Shown in pieces: positions 42,090 through 49,933 of a stretch of 50,049 nucleotides of DNA. Source of the DNA: JBFMFH01 sp964481395 (GTDB lineage Bacteria; Acidobacteriota; Vicinamibacteria; Vicinamibacterales; JAKQTR01); contig CAYZYG010000026.1 of NCBI GenBank assembly GCA_964481395.1, forward strand, positions 1-50,049, read 5' to 3'. Position 1 is the stretch's first letter. Each line of letters opens with the position of its first letter. The position numbers were made by a program, and so were the translations under genes. The notes under the pieces were generated by a model that saw nothing but the letters and a program-made list of their open reading frames with translations, did not search any database and was not told where the DNA came from.

Positions 42090-43451
42090 TCAGACGACCC
42101 GCACCGGCGCGAGCGTGACCGGCGACCCGCACGACTCGAACCAGTCGACGCCCTCGCTGACCAGGTCGAACTTCAGCAGGTATGGCCCCGCCTCGGCGGG
42201 GAGGGGCACCTCGATCGGTACGTTAAGCGTGGCGCCGGGACCGAGGTCGCCCGGCAGCCAGGCCCGTGCGTGGTCGCGGTCGATGAGCGTGCCGTCGTGG
42301 CGGCAGAGCTGTGCGCCGAGGCGGACGAGGCGCCGGCCGTAGCTCGCCTGGCGCGGGTACGTGCGGGTCGAGAGGTTCGTCACGCGGGGCCGGAGCCGGA
42401 GCGTGCGCCCCCGCCGCCCGATGAGTCCGACGAGCGGCCAGGCCCCGGGGACGTCGATGCGCGCCCGCGGCATCGCGCCGGGAATCGCGTTGCCGAGGTC
42501 GTTCGTGTCCCAGATCTCGTACTTGATACGCTCGTAGTCCGGTGAGCCCGGCACGAACCGGCGCGAGAAGGCCTCTTCGGGGTGGTCGGTGATCTCCCAG
42601 GTCAGCCGATCGACGCCGATCTCGGCCGCGAGTCGGCGGGCCCGTTCCATCTCCTCGTCGCTGTCGTTCCAGGCAAACAGGATGTAGCGCCAGTTGAGCA
42701 CCGGCAGATCCCGCCCTGCGCTCCGCTTTTCCTCTACCATCTCGCGAAGCGCGTTCAACGCGATGTCGAACTGCCCCCGCCGGCGGTAGCGCGCGTAGGC
42801 TTCCTGGGACGCGCCGTCGATCGAGAAGGTCACTTCGTCGATGCCCGTATGCACGAGTCGGCGCGCAGCATCGCCGCGGAACGCCAGCCCGTTGGTGCTC
42901 GTGTACAAGTAGATGTGCGGAAACCGGGACTTGATGTACGCGCACATGTCGATGGCGCGCTTGTGGAGGAATGCCTCGCCGTAGTTGAAGAAGTCCACGC
43001 GCCCGAGCGACGCGCCAGCCTCGTCGATGACGCGCGTGAAGAGGTCGTAGTCGAGCATGCCCGCCTGCCGCGTCCGCGTGATGCCGGTTTCTGGCGCGCA
43101 GCACGCCTGGAAGCACGAGATGTTGCAGGCGGCCGTGCACTCGACGTACAGGCGGCCGGGCAGCGGTCCGGCTTCGACGGGGCGCTGGGGCGGCGCGTCC
43201 TGTTCATCCAGCGGGAGCTTCAGCGGGCAGTCGCCGCAGAACGTCGACCCGCCGGCGTTCAGATCGCCCCGGAGCGTGCGGATGGTCGGCCCGTTCCAGA
43301 TTGTCGCCAGAGATTCCCGGCGGGCATCGCCGAGGACGCGCGTGCCGTACGGGTCAGCGCACCCGCAGACGAGCCGGCCGTCGCACAGCATGACGGCGAT
43401 CGTCCACGGCCACGAGCAGGTGAACCTGGCGGCCAGGTGGTTCAGCGACAT
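42090..43451 (-). CDS. Radical SAM protein with N-terminal SPASM-like region and C-terminal beta-sandwich
   Basis: A 453-residue protein in three parts. Residues 1-78 resemble a SPASM auxiliary-cluster domain (MLCDGRLVCGCADPYG, LGD..ESLATIWNGP, and FCGDCP; cysteines 12, 23, 29, 31, 72, 75), which normally follows the radical SAM core. Residues 98-330 are the core, with VECTAACNISCFQACC. Cys109 fits the first ligand, but the spacing CX3CX3C differs from the usual CX3CX2C. FFNYGEAFLHK (GGEP equivalent) and VTFSIDGASQEAYARYR are present. Residues 345-453 form a beta-sandwich ending LKFDLVSEGVDWFESCG, as attached to some glycosyltransferases. Substrate unknown; possibly peptide or cell-surface carbohydrate modification. 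Confidence 0.8.
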   Translation of the reverse strand: MSLNHLAARFTCSWPWTIAVMLCDGRLVCGCADPYGTRVLGDARRESLATIWNGPTIRTLRGDLNAGGSTFCGDCPLKLPLDEQDAPPQRPVEAGPLPGRLYVECTAACNISCFQACCAPETGITRTRQAGMLDYDLFTRVIDEAGASLGRVDFFNYGEAFLHKRAIDMCAYIKSRFPHIYLYTSTNGLAFRGDAARRLVHTGIDEVTFSIDGASQEAYARYRRRGQFDIALNALREMVEEKRSAGRDLPVLNWRYILFAWNDSDEEMERARRLAAEIGVDRLTWEITDHPEEAFSRRFVPGSPDYERIKYEIWDTNDLGNAIPGAMPRARIDVPGAWPLVGLIGRRGRTLRLRPRVTNLSTRTYPRQASYGRRLVRLGAQLCRHDGTLIDRDHARAWLPGDLGPGATLNVPIEVPLPAEAGPYLLKFDLVSEGVDWFESCGSPVTLAPVRVV

Positions 43452-43477
43452 CGGCAGGGGCGCCGCACGCGGCCGGA

Positions 43478-43750
43478 CTACGGCGTGTTCCCGGCCAGCT
43501 TGCGCATATAGGCAGCCAGCCGTTCGTTTTCGTAGCTGACGGTGTTGAGGAAGAGGCTCTCCACCAGATAGGTCTGTCGCTCGTCCTCGGTCATCTGTCC
43601 GGTGAGGTGCTGGATCTCGCGCATCATGTCCTCGAACGACCGTTCGAGTTCGCGCCTGGCCGTCACCTCGTGGTAGAGCGTCTCGAGGACCGTGAGCAGA
43701 TCGCCGTCCAGGGGCAGATCGGCTCCGGTCGACGTCTTGATGGTCCTCAT
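43478..43750 (-). CDS. Small helical protein of unknown function in the sigma/STAS operon
   Basis: A 90-residue acidic/basic helical protein (TVLETLYHEVTARRELERSF, then TGQMTEDERQTYLVESLFLN) with probable coiled-coil character and no membrane segment. I do not recognise the family. It starts two bases beyond the STAS gene stop, so it is surely co-translated with the ECF sigma and STAS genes and may be part of the same partner-switching circuit. The radical SAM gene starts 27 bases further on. Confidence 0.65.
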   Translation of the reverse strand: MRTIKTSTGADLPLDGDLLTVLETLYHEVTARRELERSFEDMMREIQHLTGQMTEDERQTYLVESLFLNTVSYENERLAAYMRKLAGNTP

Positions 43751-43752
43751 CG

Positions 43753-44094
43753 CTACCCTCCGAAGCTCGCGATGGCGGACGGTTCGTCGGCGAAAATCTG
43801 CACGAAGTTGTGCGCGCCGGTCATCGTCAGCATCGTTTCCACGCGCTTCTGGACGCCGCTCAGCTTGAGCGTGCCGCCCGCGGCGGCGGCCTGCCGGTAG
43901 AGGTCCATCAGGCAGCCGATGGTCGCGCTGTCGATGTAGACGACGGGAGCGAGGTCGATGATCAGCTTGCGCGTCCCGCCGTTGATGAGCGACACGACCG
44001 AGGCCGAGAAGTCGGAGAGCAGGGGGTACATCAGGCGGCTCTCGGTGACGCGGACGACACTGACGTCGCCGACGTGATCGGTGATCAGCTTCAT
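43753..44094 (-). CDS. STAS-domain anti-anti-sigma factor-like protein
   Basis: A 113-residue single STAS domain of the SpoIIAA/RsbV type. The phosphorylatable serine is Ser56 in VVYIDSATIGCLMDLY. The flanking strands KLIIDLAP and GTLKLSGVQKRVETML fit the fold. In partner switching such proteins, when unphosphorylated, bind anti-sigma kinases and free the sigma factor. It sits two bases after an ECF sigma gene, an unusual pairing because ECF factors are normally held by transmembrane or zinc anti-sigma factors. No RsbW-type kinase is encoded here. Confidence 0.85.
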   Translation of the reverse strand: MKLITDHVGDVSVVRVTESRLMYPLLSDFSASVVSLINGGTRKLIIDLAPVVYIDSATIGCLMDLYRQAAAAGGTLKLSGVQKRVETMLTMTGAHNFVQIFADEPSAIASFGG

Positions 44095-44096
44095 GG

Positions 44097-44729
44097 TCAG
44101 GCTCCGGGGCGGCCGGGCGCACCTGGCGCCGCCGCCCGTGCAAAGTCGGGCAGGGGACCGAGACGACGGATCTGCCGGGCCAGCTCGAGGCGGCCGCGGT
44201 TGATCCGCGATTTCACTGTGCCCTCGGGGAGGCTCAGGCGGTCCGCGATCTCCTGGTACGACAACTCCTGGATGTCGCGCATGACGACGGCCGTGCGCAG
44301 GGTTTCCGGCAGCTCATGCAGGGCCCGACGGAGCTGACGGGCGAGATCGTGCCGCTCCATCTGCACGAGCGGACCCGCGTCCGTCGAGGCCGGAGTCAGA
44401 TCGTCGGCGCTGATGTCGCGGTCGATCGTTTCGCGTTCGCGGCGCACGCTGCGGTAGTGGTCGATGCACAGGTTGCGACTGACGCTGATGAGCCAGGTCT
44501 GGAAGTTGGCGCGGCGATCGAAGGTCGCCAGGGACTTGAACACCTTGAGGAAGATGTCCTGCGTGAGGTCCTCGGCTTCGTCGTGCCGGCCGACGAACTT
44601 GTACGCCACGTTGAAGACCCGCCTCCAGTACTGGCGCACGATGGCGTCCCAGGCGCGTTGGTCGCCTTGCAGGCAGCGCTCGATCAGGGCGTCGGCGTCC
44701 GACGTGTGTGCAGGTCCTTCGGTCGTCAT
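44097..44729 (-). CDS. ECF-type RNA polymerase sigma factor
   Basis: A 210-residue sigma-70 family protein of the ECF group. Region 2 (about 28-96) includes DEAEDLTQDIFLKVFKSL and NFQTWLISVSRNLCIDHYR. Region 4 (about 135-190) includes LPETLRTAVVMRDIQELSYQ and EIADRLSLPEGTVKSRINRG, a clear helix-turn-helix. A Pro/Ala tail ends the protein. It heads a three-gene operon with STAS and a small helical protein, spaced by two bases each. No anti-sigma gene of the usual kind is adjacent. It is divergent from lysA over 128 bases. Confidence 0.9.
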   Translation of the reverse strand: MTTEGPAHTSDADALIERCLQGDQRAWDAIVRQYWRRVFNVAYKFVGRHDEAEDLTQDIFLKVFKSLATFDRRANFQTWLISVSRNLCIDHYRSVRRERETIDRDISADDLTPASTDAGPLVQMERHDLARQLRRALHELPETLRTAVVMRDIQELSYQEIADRLSLPEGTVKSRINRGRLELARQIRRLGPLPDFARAAAPGAPGRPGA

Positions 44730-44857
44730 GGTCGGCGGCCGGAGCCGCGTAGCTGTCTATCTTACCTGTTTTGACCCGGCCGGATGGCCAAGAGTGTTCC
44801 CGCGCGTGTGCCGGCCGCACCCGCCGGACGTCGCGATTGGGATAAGATGCCAGATCC

Positions 44858-46102
44858 GTGACCGGATTTCATGTGCAGAACGGGAGCCTCGCCTGCGACG
44901 GCGTGGCGCTGGCGCAGATCGCGGCCGACACCGGCACGCCGGTGTTCGTCTACAGCGCCGCCGCCATGCGGGAGGCGTTCGTCCGCCTGGATGACGCGTT
45001 CGCGGCCTGCCCGCACACGATTCACTACGCGCTGAAGGCCAATTCGACCCTGGCCGTCGTCCGCCTCCTGCGCCACCTCGGGGCGCACGCCGACGCGAAC
45101 TCGGGCGGCGAGATCGACGTGGCGCTCCGGGCGGGCTTCGAGCCCGGCGAGATCGTCTTCACGGGCGTCGGCAAGACGCGGGACGAACTGGCCCGGGCGG
45201 TTGCCCTCGGCGTGAAGGCCATCAACGTGGAATCGGAGGGCGAGGCCGCCCGCATCGACGAGCTGGCCCGGGCGCGCGGCGTGCGCGCGAGGGTGGCCGT
45301 CCGCGTCAACCCCGACATCGACCCCCAGACGCACCAGCACATCTCGACGGGCGTGCGGGCGACCAAGTTCGGCGTGCCCATCGATCACGTGCCAGCGCTG
45401 CTGCGCGACCTCGCCCGTCGCCCGGGACTCGAGCCCGTGGGGCTCCACGTGCACCTGGGATCCCAGTTGCGTGACATGGCGCCGATCGCGCGCGCGGCCC
45501 GCGCCCTCGTCGATCTGGCGGTGGAAGCCCGTGCCGCGGGCATCGGGCTGGAGCACGTCGACCTCGGCGGCGGACTCGGCATCTCGTACGACGGGGCCCC
45601 GGCGCCCAGCCCCGACACGTACGCCGACGCCATCCTCCGGTCCGTCCGGGACTCGGGCCTGCACCTGCTCCTCGAGCCCGGGCGCTTCCTGGTCGCCCCG
45701 GCGGGCGTGCTCGTCGGCCGCGTCGCCGACGGTAAGAGCTATCCGGGGTCCCCGCGCTTCCTGGTGCTCGACACGGGGATGACCGAACTCATCCGGCCGA
45801 TGCTGTACGATGCCTTCCATCGGATCGAGGCTGTGGAGCCCAGATCGGGTCCGACGTCGGTCTACGACGTGGTCGGGCCGCTCTGCGAGACCAGCGACAC
45901 GCTCGGCCGCGACCGCACGTTCGGTCCGATCGAGGTCGGGGACCTGGTCGCCGTGTTCGACGCCGGTGCGTACGGCATCGTGATGGCCTCGAACTACAAC
46001 CGGCGCGGCATGCCTCCCGAAGTGCTCGTGGACAGCGGCGCGTGGCGGATTATCCGCCGCCGCCAGACCATCGACGATATGCTCAGGCTGGAGGAGGCAT
46101 GA
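44858..46102 (+). CDS. lysA: Diaminopimelate decarboxylase
   Basis: A 414-residue fold-III PLP enzyme converting meso-diaminopimelate to L-lysine. The PLP lysine is Lys60 in HYALKAN. Other landmarks are LHVHLGSQL, the Gly-rich phosphate loop DLGGGLGI, LEPGRFLVAPAG, and GPLCETSDTL with the active-site Cys from the partner subunit. The DAP specificity helix region (PRFLVLDTGMTELIRPMLYD) is also typical. The GTG start at 44858 gives the expected N-terminus; no clear ribosome-binding site precedes it, and a TAAGAT -10-like hexamer ends nine bases upstream, so the leader must be short or absent. Confidence 0.93.
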   Translation: MTGFHVQNGSLACDGVALAQIAADTGTPVFVYSAAAMREAFVRLDDAFAACPHTIHYALKANSTLAVVRLLRHLGAHADANSGGEIDVALRAGFEPGEIVFTGVGKTRDELARAVALGVKAINVESEGEAARIDELARARGVRARVAVRVNPDIDPQTHQHISTGVRATKFGVPIDHVPALLRDLARRPGLEPVGLHVHLGSQLRDMAPIARAARALVDLAVEARAAGIGLEHVDLGGGLGISYDGAPAPSPDTYADAILRSVRDSGLHLLLEPGRFLVAPAGVLVGRVADGKSYPGSPRFLVLDTGMTELIRPMLYDAFHRIEAVEPRSGPTSVYDVVGPLCETSDTLGRDRTFGPIEVGDLVAVFDAGAYGIVMASNYNRRGMPPEVLVDSGAWRIIRRRQTIDDMLRLEEA

Positions 46103-46103
46103 C

Positions 46104-46138
46104 GGGGATCTGGGACCGGGGACCAGGGATCGGTTGAC
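46104..46138. repeat. Heptamer array, GGGGACC type
   Basis: Units GGGGATC, TGGGACC, GGGGACC, AGGGATC, GGTTGAC, immediately after the lysA stop. Confidence 0.75.
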
Positions 46139-46144
46139 TCGAGA

Positions 46145-46203
<59 letters not shown>

Positions 46204-46273
46204 ACAAGGGCCTGGCTGGCGTCGCTCTCGAGTGGACCAATTCGGTCAAAACCGCCCCGGGCGCGTCGGGTAT

Positions 46274-46936
46274 ATGACTCCAACCTCTGCATGGCAGCGT
46301 TCCGATATCCCATCCGGTCCCCGGTCCCCGGTCCCCGGTCCCGGGTTCGTGCTCGCATTCGAGGGCCTCGACCAGAGCGGCAAGCAGACGCAGGCGGCGC
46401 GGCTGCGCGCGTGGTTCGAATCGCGCGGGCGCACGGTCGAGTCGCTCGACTTCCCCGACTACGCGACGCCCATCGGCGGCGAGATCGGCCGCGCGCTGCG
46501 CGGCGAACGCGACTTCGGCCCGGACGTGATGCAACTGCTCTACGTGGCGAACCGCCACGAGTGGAAGCCCAGCATCGAGCGGTGGACGGCTGACGGCCGT
46601 ATCGTCATCTGCGACCGCTACACCGCGTCGAGCGTGGCGTACGGCGAGGCGCAGGGACTCGACGCCGCTTGGCTCGAGTCGATTCAGCGGTTCCTCCCGC
46701 CCGCCCGCGTGACCGTGCTGCTCGACATCGCCCCGGATGTCGCGGCCGCACGCAAGGCCGCGAACCGGGACAAGTTCGAGCGCGATCTGGACATGCTGGC
46801 CCGCGTCCGGCAGAGCTACCTCCGTCAGGCCTCGGCTGGCACCGGCTGGCTGGTGGTGGACGCGGCCCGTGACATCGACGCCGTGGCGACGGACGTCGCG
46901 GCTGCGGTCGCGCGCGAGATGGCGATCGCAGCCTGA
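46274..46936 (+). CDS. tmk: Thymidylate kinase with repeat-derived N-terminus
   Basis: A 220-residue dTMP kinase. The P-loop is FEGLDQSGKQTQ (usual form GLDGSGKSTQ), with FPDYATPIGGEIGRALRG, the DRY motif in ICDRYTASSVAYGEAQGLD and a lid region RKAANRDKFERD. It phosphorylates dTMP to dTDP. Tmk normally starts one or two residues before the strand FVLAFEG; here no ATG is found there. The nearest ATG (46274) adds ~25 residues, ten of which (SGPRSPVPGPG) come from a CCGGTCC heptamer array. A GTG at 46349 would delete the Phe of the first strand. The true start therefore needs testing. It is convergent with comF. Confidence 0.87.
   Translation: MTPTSAWQRSDIPSGPRSPVPGPGFVLAFEGLDQSGKQTQAARLRAWFESRGRTVESLDFPDYATPIGGEIGRALRGERDFGPDVMQLLYVANRHEWKPSIERWTADGRIVICDRYTASSVAYGEAQGLDAAWLESIQRFLPPARVTVLLDIAPDVAAARKAANRDKFERDLDMLARVRQSYLRQASAGTGWLVVDAARDIDAVATDVAAAVAREMAIAA
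46314..46341. repeat. Heptamer array, CCGGTCC x4, in the tmk 5' end
   Basis: Four exact CCGGTCC units lying just before the conserved first strand of thymidylate kinase. Confidence 0.88.
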
Positions 46937-46960
46937 CCCACACGCAGGTTCTCCCCGGCT

Positions 46961-47770
46961 TCACCGCCGGGGGCGCACCCGCAGCGTCCGCGCCACCGTC
47001 AGCGCCCTGACCTCGCGGACGCCAGCTTCCTTCAGTACTTTCGCGCACGCCTCCAGCGTCGCGCCCGTCGTGCTCACATCGTCGACCAGCACGAGCGTGG
47101 CCCCGCGCACGTCGCGAGTTGATGAGCCGAGTACCCGAAATCCCCGAGGCCAGCGCCCGCGCAGGCGCCACGCCAGCGCGAAGGCTCCGGCGACGTTGGC
47201 GGCGCGCGCGTCCGCGTGCAGGGCGGCCTGGGCACCCGTCCGCCGGGTCCGCACGAGCGCCGGCACCAGCGGCAGCGGCAGGCGCCGGGCCAGCTCGGCT
47301 GCCTGGTTGAATCCACGGCTCCAGCGTCGCGTCCAGTGGAGCGGCACCGGGACGCAGCCGTCCGCGCCGTCGAGGAGATCGGATTCGCGGCGGGCCAGCA
47401 GGTCACCCAGGCGGCACGCCAGGCTCAGCCGCCCGTCGTACTTCATCGTGTGAATCAGTTCGCGCAGGATCCCGTCGTACGCGCCGAGGGCCCGCGCGCG
47501 GTCGACATAGAGGCTGCCCGAGTCGCAGCGCGGGCAGCGAGGCCGGTCGCCGATCGGCGCCCGGGCCGACGGAAGCGGATCGCCACAGGCGTCGCAGACG
47601 GGAGGCGTGATGAACGACACGCGATTCCAGCAGGCGCCGCAGACGGGACCATCGGTGACGGTGTCGAGCGGCCGGCGGCAGAGCGCGCACTCCGGCGCGA
47701 GCAGGACGACGGCGGCGGATTGCAGGGGCGTGAGCGCCCGATGACGGCGCTCGCCGATGGCGCATCCCAA
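46961..47770 (-). CDS. ComF-family phosphoribosyltransferase-like protein
   Basis: About 269 residues. The start is uncertain: a TTG at 47770 lies just after the rsfS stop (47787), and no ATG is in range. The N-terminal zinc-ribbon cysteines (CALCRRPL, CGACW, CDACGDPL, CPRC) precede a type I phosphoribosyltransferase fold with ALGAYDGILRELIHTMKY and the PRPP-binding loop LVLVDDVSTTGATL. ComF proteins take part in DNA uptake in naturally competent bacteria, but many homologues are in non-competent species. It is last in the obg-nadD-rsfS-comF run, 16 bases after rsfS with this start. Confidence 0.85.
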   Translation of the reverse strand: MGCAIGERRHRALTPLQSAAVVLLAPECALCRRPLDTVTDGPVCGACWNRVSFITPPVCDACGDPLPSARAPIGDRPRCPRCDSGSLYVDRARALGAYDGILRELIHTMKYDGRLSLACRLGDLLARRESDLLDGADGCVPVPLHWTRRWSRGFNQAAELARRLPLPLVPALVRTRRTGAQAALHADARAANVAGAFALAWRLRGRWPRGFRVLGSSTRDVRGATLVLVDDVSTTGATLEACAKVLKEAGVREVRALTVARTLRVRPRR

Positions 47771-47786
47771 CAGGTCCGGCGCGTCG

Positions 47787-48176
47787 TCAGGCTGGACGGT
47801 CGCTGAACTCGATGCGGGCGGCGCTGCCCCAGAGCCGTTCGAGGCCGTAGAACTCCCGCGCCTCCCGGGTGAAGACGTGGACGACGTAGCTGAAGTAGTC
47901 GAGCAGGATCCAGTCCGACTGCGCATGGCCCTCGACGTGCGCGGGCCTGGCGCCGGTCTGGCGGATCGCTTCCTCGATGGCCTCGGCGGCGGCCTGGGCC
48001 TGCCGCTGGTGCTGCACGGTGCACAGGAGGAAGAAATCCGTGAAGGCCGGAATCTTCCTCAGGTCGAGCACCACGACGTCCGAGGCCTTCTTGGAGAGCG
48101 CCGCCTGAGAGGCCAGGCGAAGCTCGTCCGGGATGTCCGGCGCGGCATGTTCGCGCGCGTTCTGGGTCTTGGTCAT
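47787..48176 (-). CDS. rsfS: Ribosomal silencing factor RsfS
   Basis: A 129-residue RsfS/Iojap protein, which binds ribosomal protein uL14 and blocks subunit joining during starvation. Core motifs are KKASDVVVLDLRKIPAFTDF, VEGHAQSDWILLDYFSYVVH and VFTREAREFYGLERLW. The start overlaps the nadD stop by four bases, the usual nadD-rsfS coupling. Confidence 0.95.
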   Translation of the reverse strand: MTKTQNAREHAAPDIPDELRLASQAALSKKASDVVVLDLRKIPAFTDFFLLCTVQHQRQAQAAAEAIEEAIRQTGARPAHVEGHAQSDWILLDYFSYVVHVFTREAREFYGLERLWGSAARIEFSDRPA

Positions 48177-48892
48177 GCAAGTTGCCGGCCGCGGGCGCTG
48201 GCCCCGGCGTCGGGCTCCGGCGGAGCGCCGTACAGGCCGTGGCGGCGGATGTAGGTTTCGACTTTGGGCGGCACCAGGCCCGCCAGGGGCCGCCCTGCCC
48301 GCGCGGCGGCGCGGACCTGAGTGGATGACACGGCAGGCGTGTCCGTCTCGATTAGATGAATCCGGGTGGCTGCCGGGTCCGGTGCGTCGGCGGGCGGCTC
48401 GGCGAGCGAAACGTGCGGCCGCGCGAGCCGCTGCGCCAGCTCGGGCAGGCCGAGCGGGAGCGTGGAGAGCGGGTGGCCCGGGCGGGAGCAGACCACGAAG
48501 TGTGCGAGATTCAGCACACTCGGGAACTCCCTCCAGGTCGCAATTTCTGCAAACGCGTCGGCGCCAATCAGGAAGAAGAGGTCCGGCGGGTGGTGTCCGG
48601 CGGCCTGCAGCGCGCGCAGCGTATCGGCCGTGAAGGATGGCCCTTCCCTTGCCAGTTCGAGGCCGCTGGCCTCGAGTCCGTGGCGTCCGGCGCAGGCGAC
48701 CGCGGCCATGGCCAGCCGATGGGCCGCCGAGGCTTCAGGCTGCCGCGCGCGGTGCGGCGGGACCCGCGACGGCAGCAGCAGGACGCGCTCGAAGGCCAGT
48801 GCCGCGCGTGCCGCGTCGGCCAGCGCGAGGTGGCCGAGGTGAATCGGATCGAACGTGCCGCCGAGCACCCCCGTGCGTCCTGCGGTGCTCAC
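48173..48892 (-). CDS. nadD: Nicotinate-nucleotide adenylyltransferase
   Basis: A 239-residue NadD joining nicotinate mononucleotide to AMP in NAD synthesis. The nucleotidyltransferase motif GGTFDPIHLGHL is at residues 11-22, the mid-domain is FFLIGADAFAEIATWREF, and the C-terminal SSTQVR (ISSTxIR equivalent) binds ATP. It starts at a GTG inside the obg stop (GTGA overlap). The C-terminal tail after RRHGLYG is a short Pro/Ala extension of about 17 residues. Confidence 0.94.
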   Translation of the reverse strand: MSTAGRTGVLGGTFDPIHLGHLALADAARAALAFERVLLLPSRVPPHRARQPEASAAHRLAMAAVACAGRHGLEASGLELAREGPSFTADTLRALQAAGHHPPDLFFLIGADAFAEIATWREFPSVLNLAHFVVCSRPGHPLSTLPLGLPELAQRLARPHVSLAEPPADAPDPAATRIHLIETDTPAVSSTQVRAAARAGRPLAGLVPPKVETYIRRHGLYGAPPEPDAGASARGRQLA

Positions 48893-49911
48893 GGTTCAGT
48901 CGAGGGGAGGGCGAGGCGCTGCCAGACAGCCTCGAGCAGGGGCGCCAGGCCGGATCCGGTGGCGGCCGAGATCCTGAACAGCGGGACGCCGCTGGCCCCG
49001 ACGTGGGCCTCGAGGGCGTCCACGACAGCCTGATCGGGGCTGACGTCCATCTTGTTCGCGACGGCCAGCGCCGGCCGGCCCGCGAACTCGGGCCGGTAGC
49101 GCTCCAGTTCCTCGCGAATCGTGTCGAAGTCCGCGAGGGGATCGCGCCCGGTCATGCCCGAGACGTCGATCACGTGCAGCAGCACCTTCGTCCGCTCGAG
49201 GTGTCGCAGGAACTGGTGGCCGGGGCCGAGGCCGCGATGGGCGCCTTCGATGAGGCCGGGCACGTCGGCGACGACGAAGCTGCGGTCGTCGCTCAGGGAG
49301 ACCACGCCCAGGTGCGGGGTGAGGGTGGTGAACGGGTAGTCGGCGATCTTCGGTTTCGCGGCCGAGATGCGCGAGATGAGCGTCGACTTGCCGGCGTTGG
49401 GGAAGCCGACGAGGCCGACGTCCGCCAGCAGCTTGAGCTGGAGGCGCAGGCGCTTCTCCTCGCCTGGGAGGCCGGGATCCGCCCGGCGCGGGGCCCGATT
49501 CGTGGCGGACACGAAGCGGGCGTTGCCGCGGCCGCCGAGCCCGCCCTTGGCGATGCGCACGCGCTGGCCGGCTTCCGTGAGGTCGGCCACCTGGAGCGGA
49601 TCGCTGCCGTCCTCCTGCAGCTCGAGCACCACCGTGCCGACCGGTACGTCGAGCGTGAGGTTCGCGCCATTCCCGCCGTGCATGTTCGAGCCCATGCCGT
49701 GCTGGCCGCGCCGTGCCTTGAAGTCGGGGTGGAAGCGGTACTTGACGAGGGTGTTGAGGTGCGGGCTGGCGATCAGATCGATTGATCCGCCGTTGCCGCC
49801 GTCGCCGCCGGACGGGCCGCCGCGGGGCACGAACTTCTCGCGGCGGAAGGCGATGCAGCCCCGCCCGCCGTCGCCGGCTTTCACATGGATATCGACCTCG
49901 TCGACGAACAT
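48889..49911 (-). CDS. obgE: Obg/CgtA family GTPase
   Basis: A 340-residue Obg protein. The Gly-rich Obg fold spans residues 1-158 (FVPRGGPSGGDGGNGGSI, KGGLGGRGNARFVSATNRAP). The GTPase domain has G1 GFPNAGKST, switch/G3 DVPGLIEGAHRG, G4 NKMD and G5 ISAATG. No C-terminal OCT domain follows. Obg binds the 50S subunit and links GTP level to ribosome assembly. It heads the obg-nadD-rsfS-comF run. rpmA and rplU, which often precede obg, would lie beyond the window if present. Confidence 0.95.
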   Translation of the reverse strand: MFVDEVDIHVKAGDGGRGCIAFRREKFVPRGGPSGGDGGNGGSIDLIASPHLNTLVKYRFHPDFKARRGQHGMGSNMHGGNGANLTLDVPVGTVVLELQEDGSDPLQVADLTEAGQRVRIAKGGLGGRGNARFVSATNRAPRRADPGLPGEEKRLRLQLKLLADVGLVGFPNAGKSTLISRISAAKPKIADYPFTTLTPHLGVVSLSDDRSFVVADVPGLIEGAHRGLGPGHQFLRHLERTKVLLHVIDVSGMTGRDPLADFDTIREELERYRPEFAGRPALAVANKMDVSPDQAVVDALEAHVGASGVPLFRISAATGSGLAPLLEAVWQRLALPSTEP

Positions 49912-49933
49912 CAGGGACCCACGTTAACACAAA

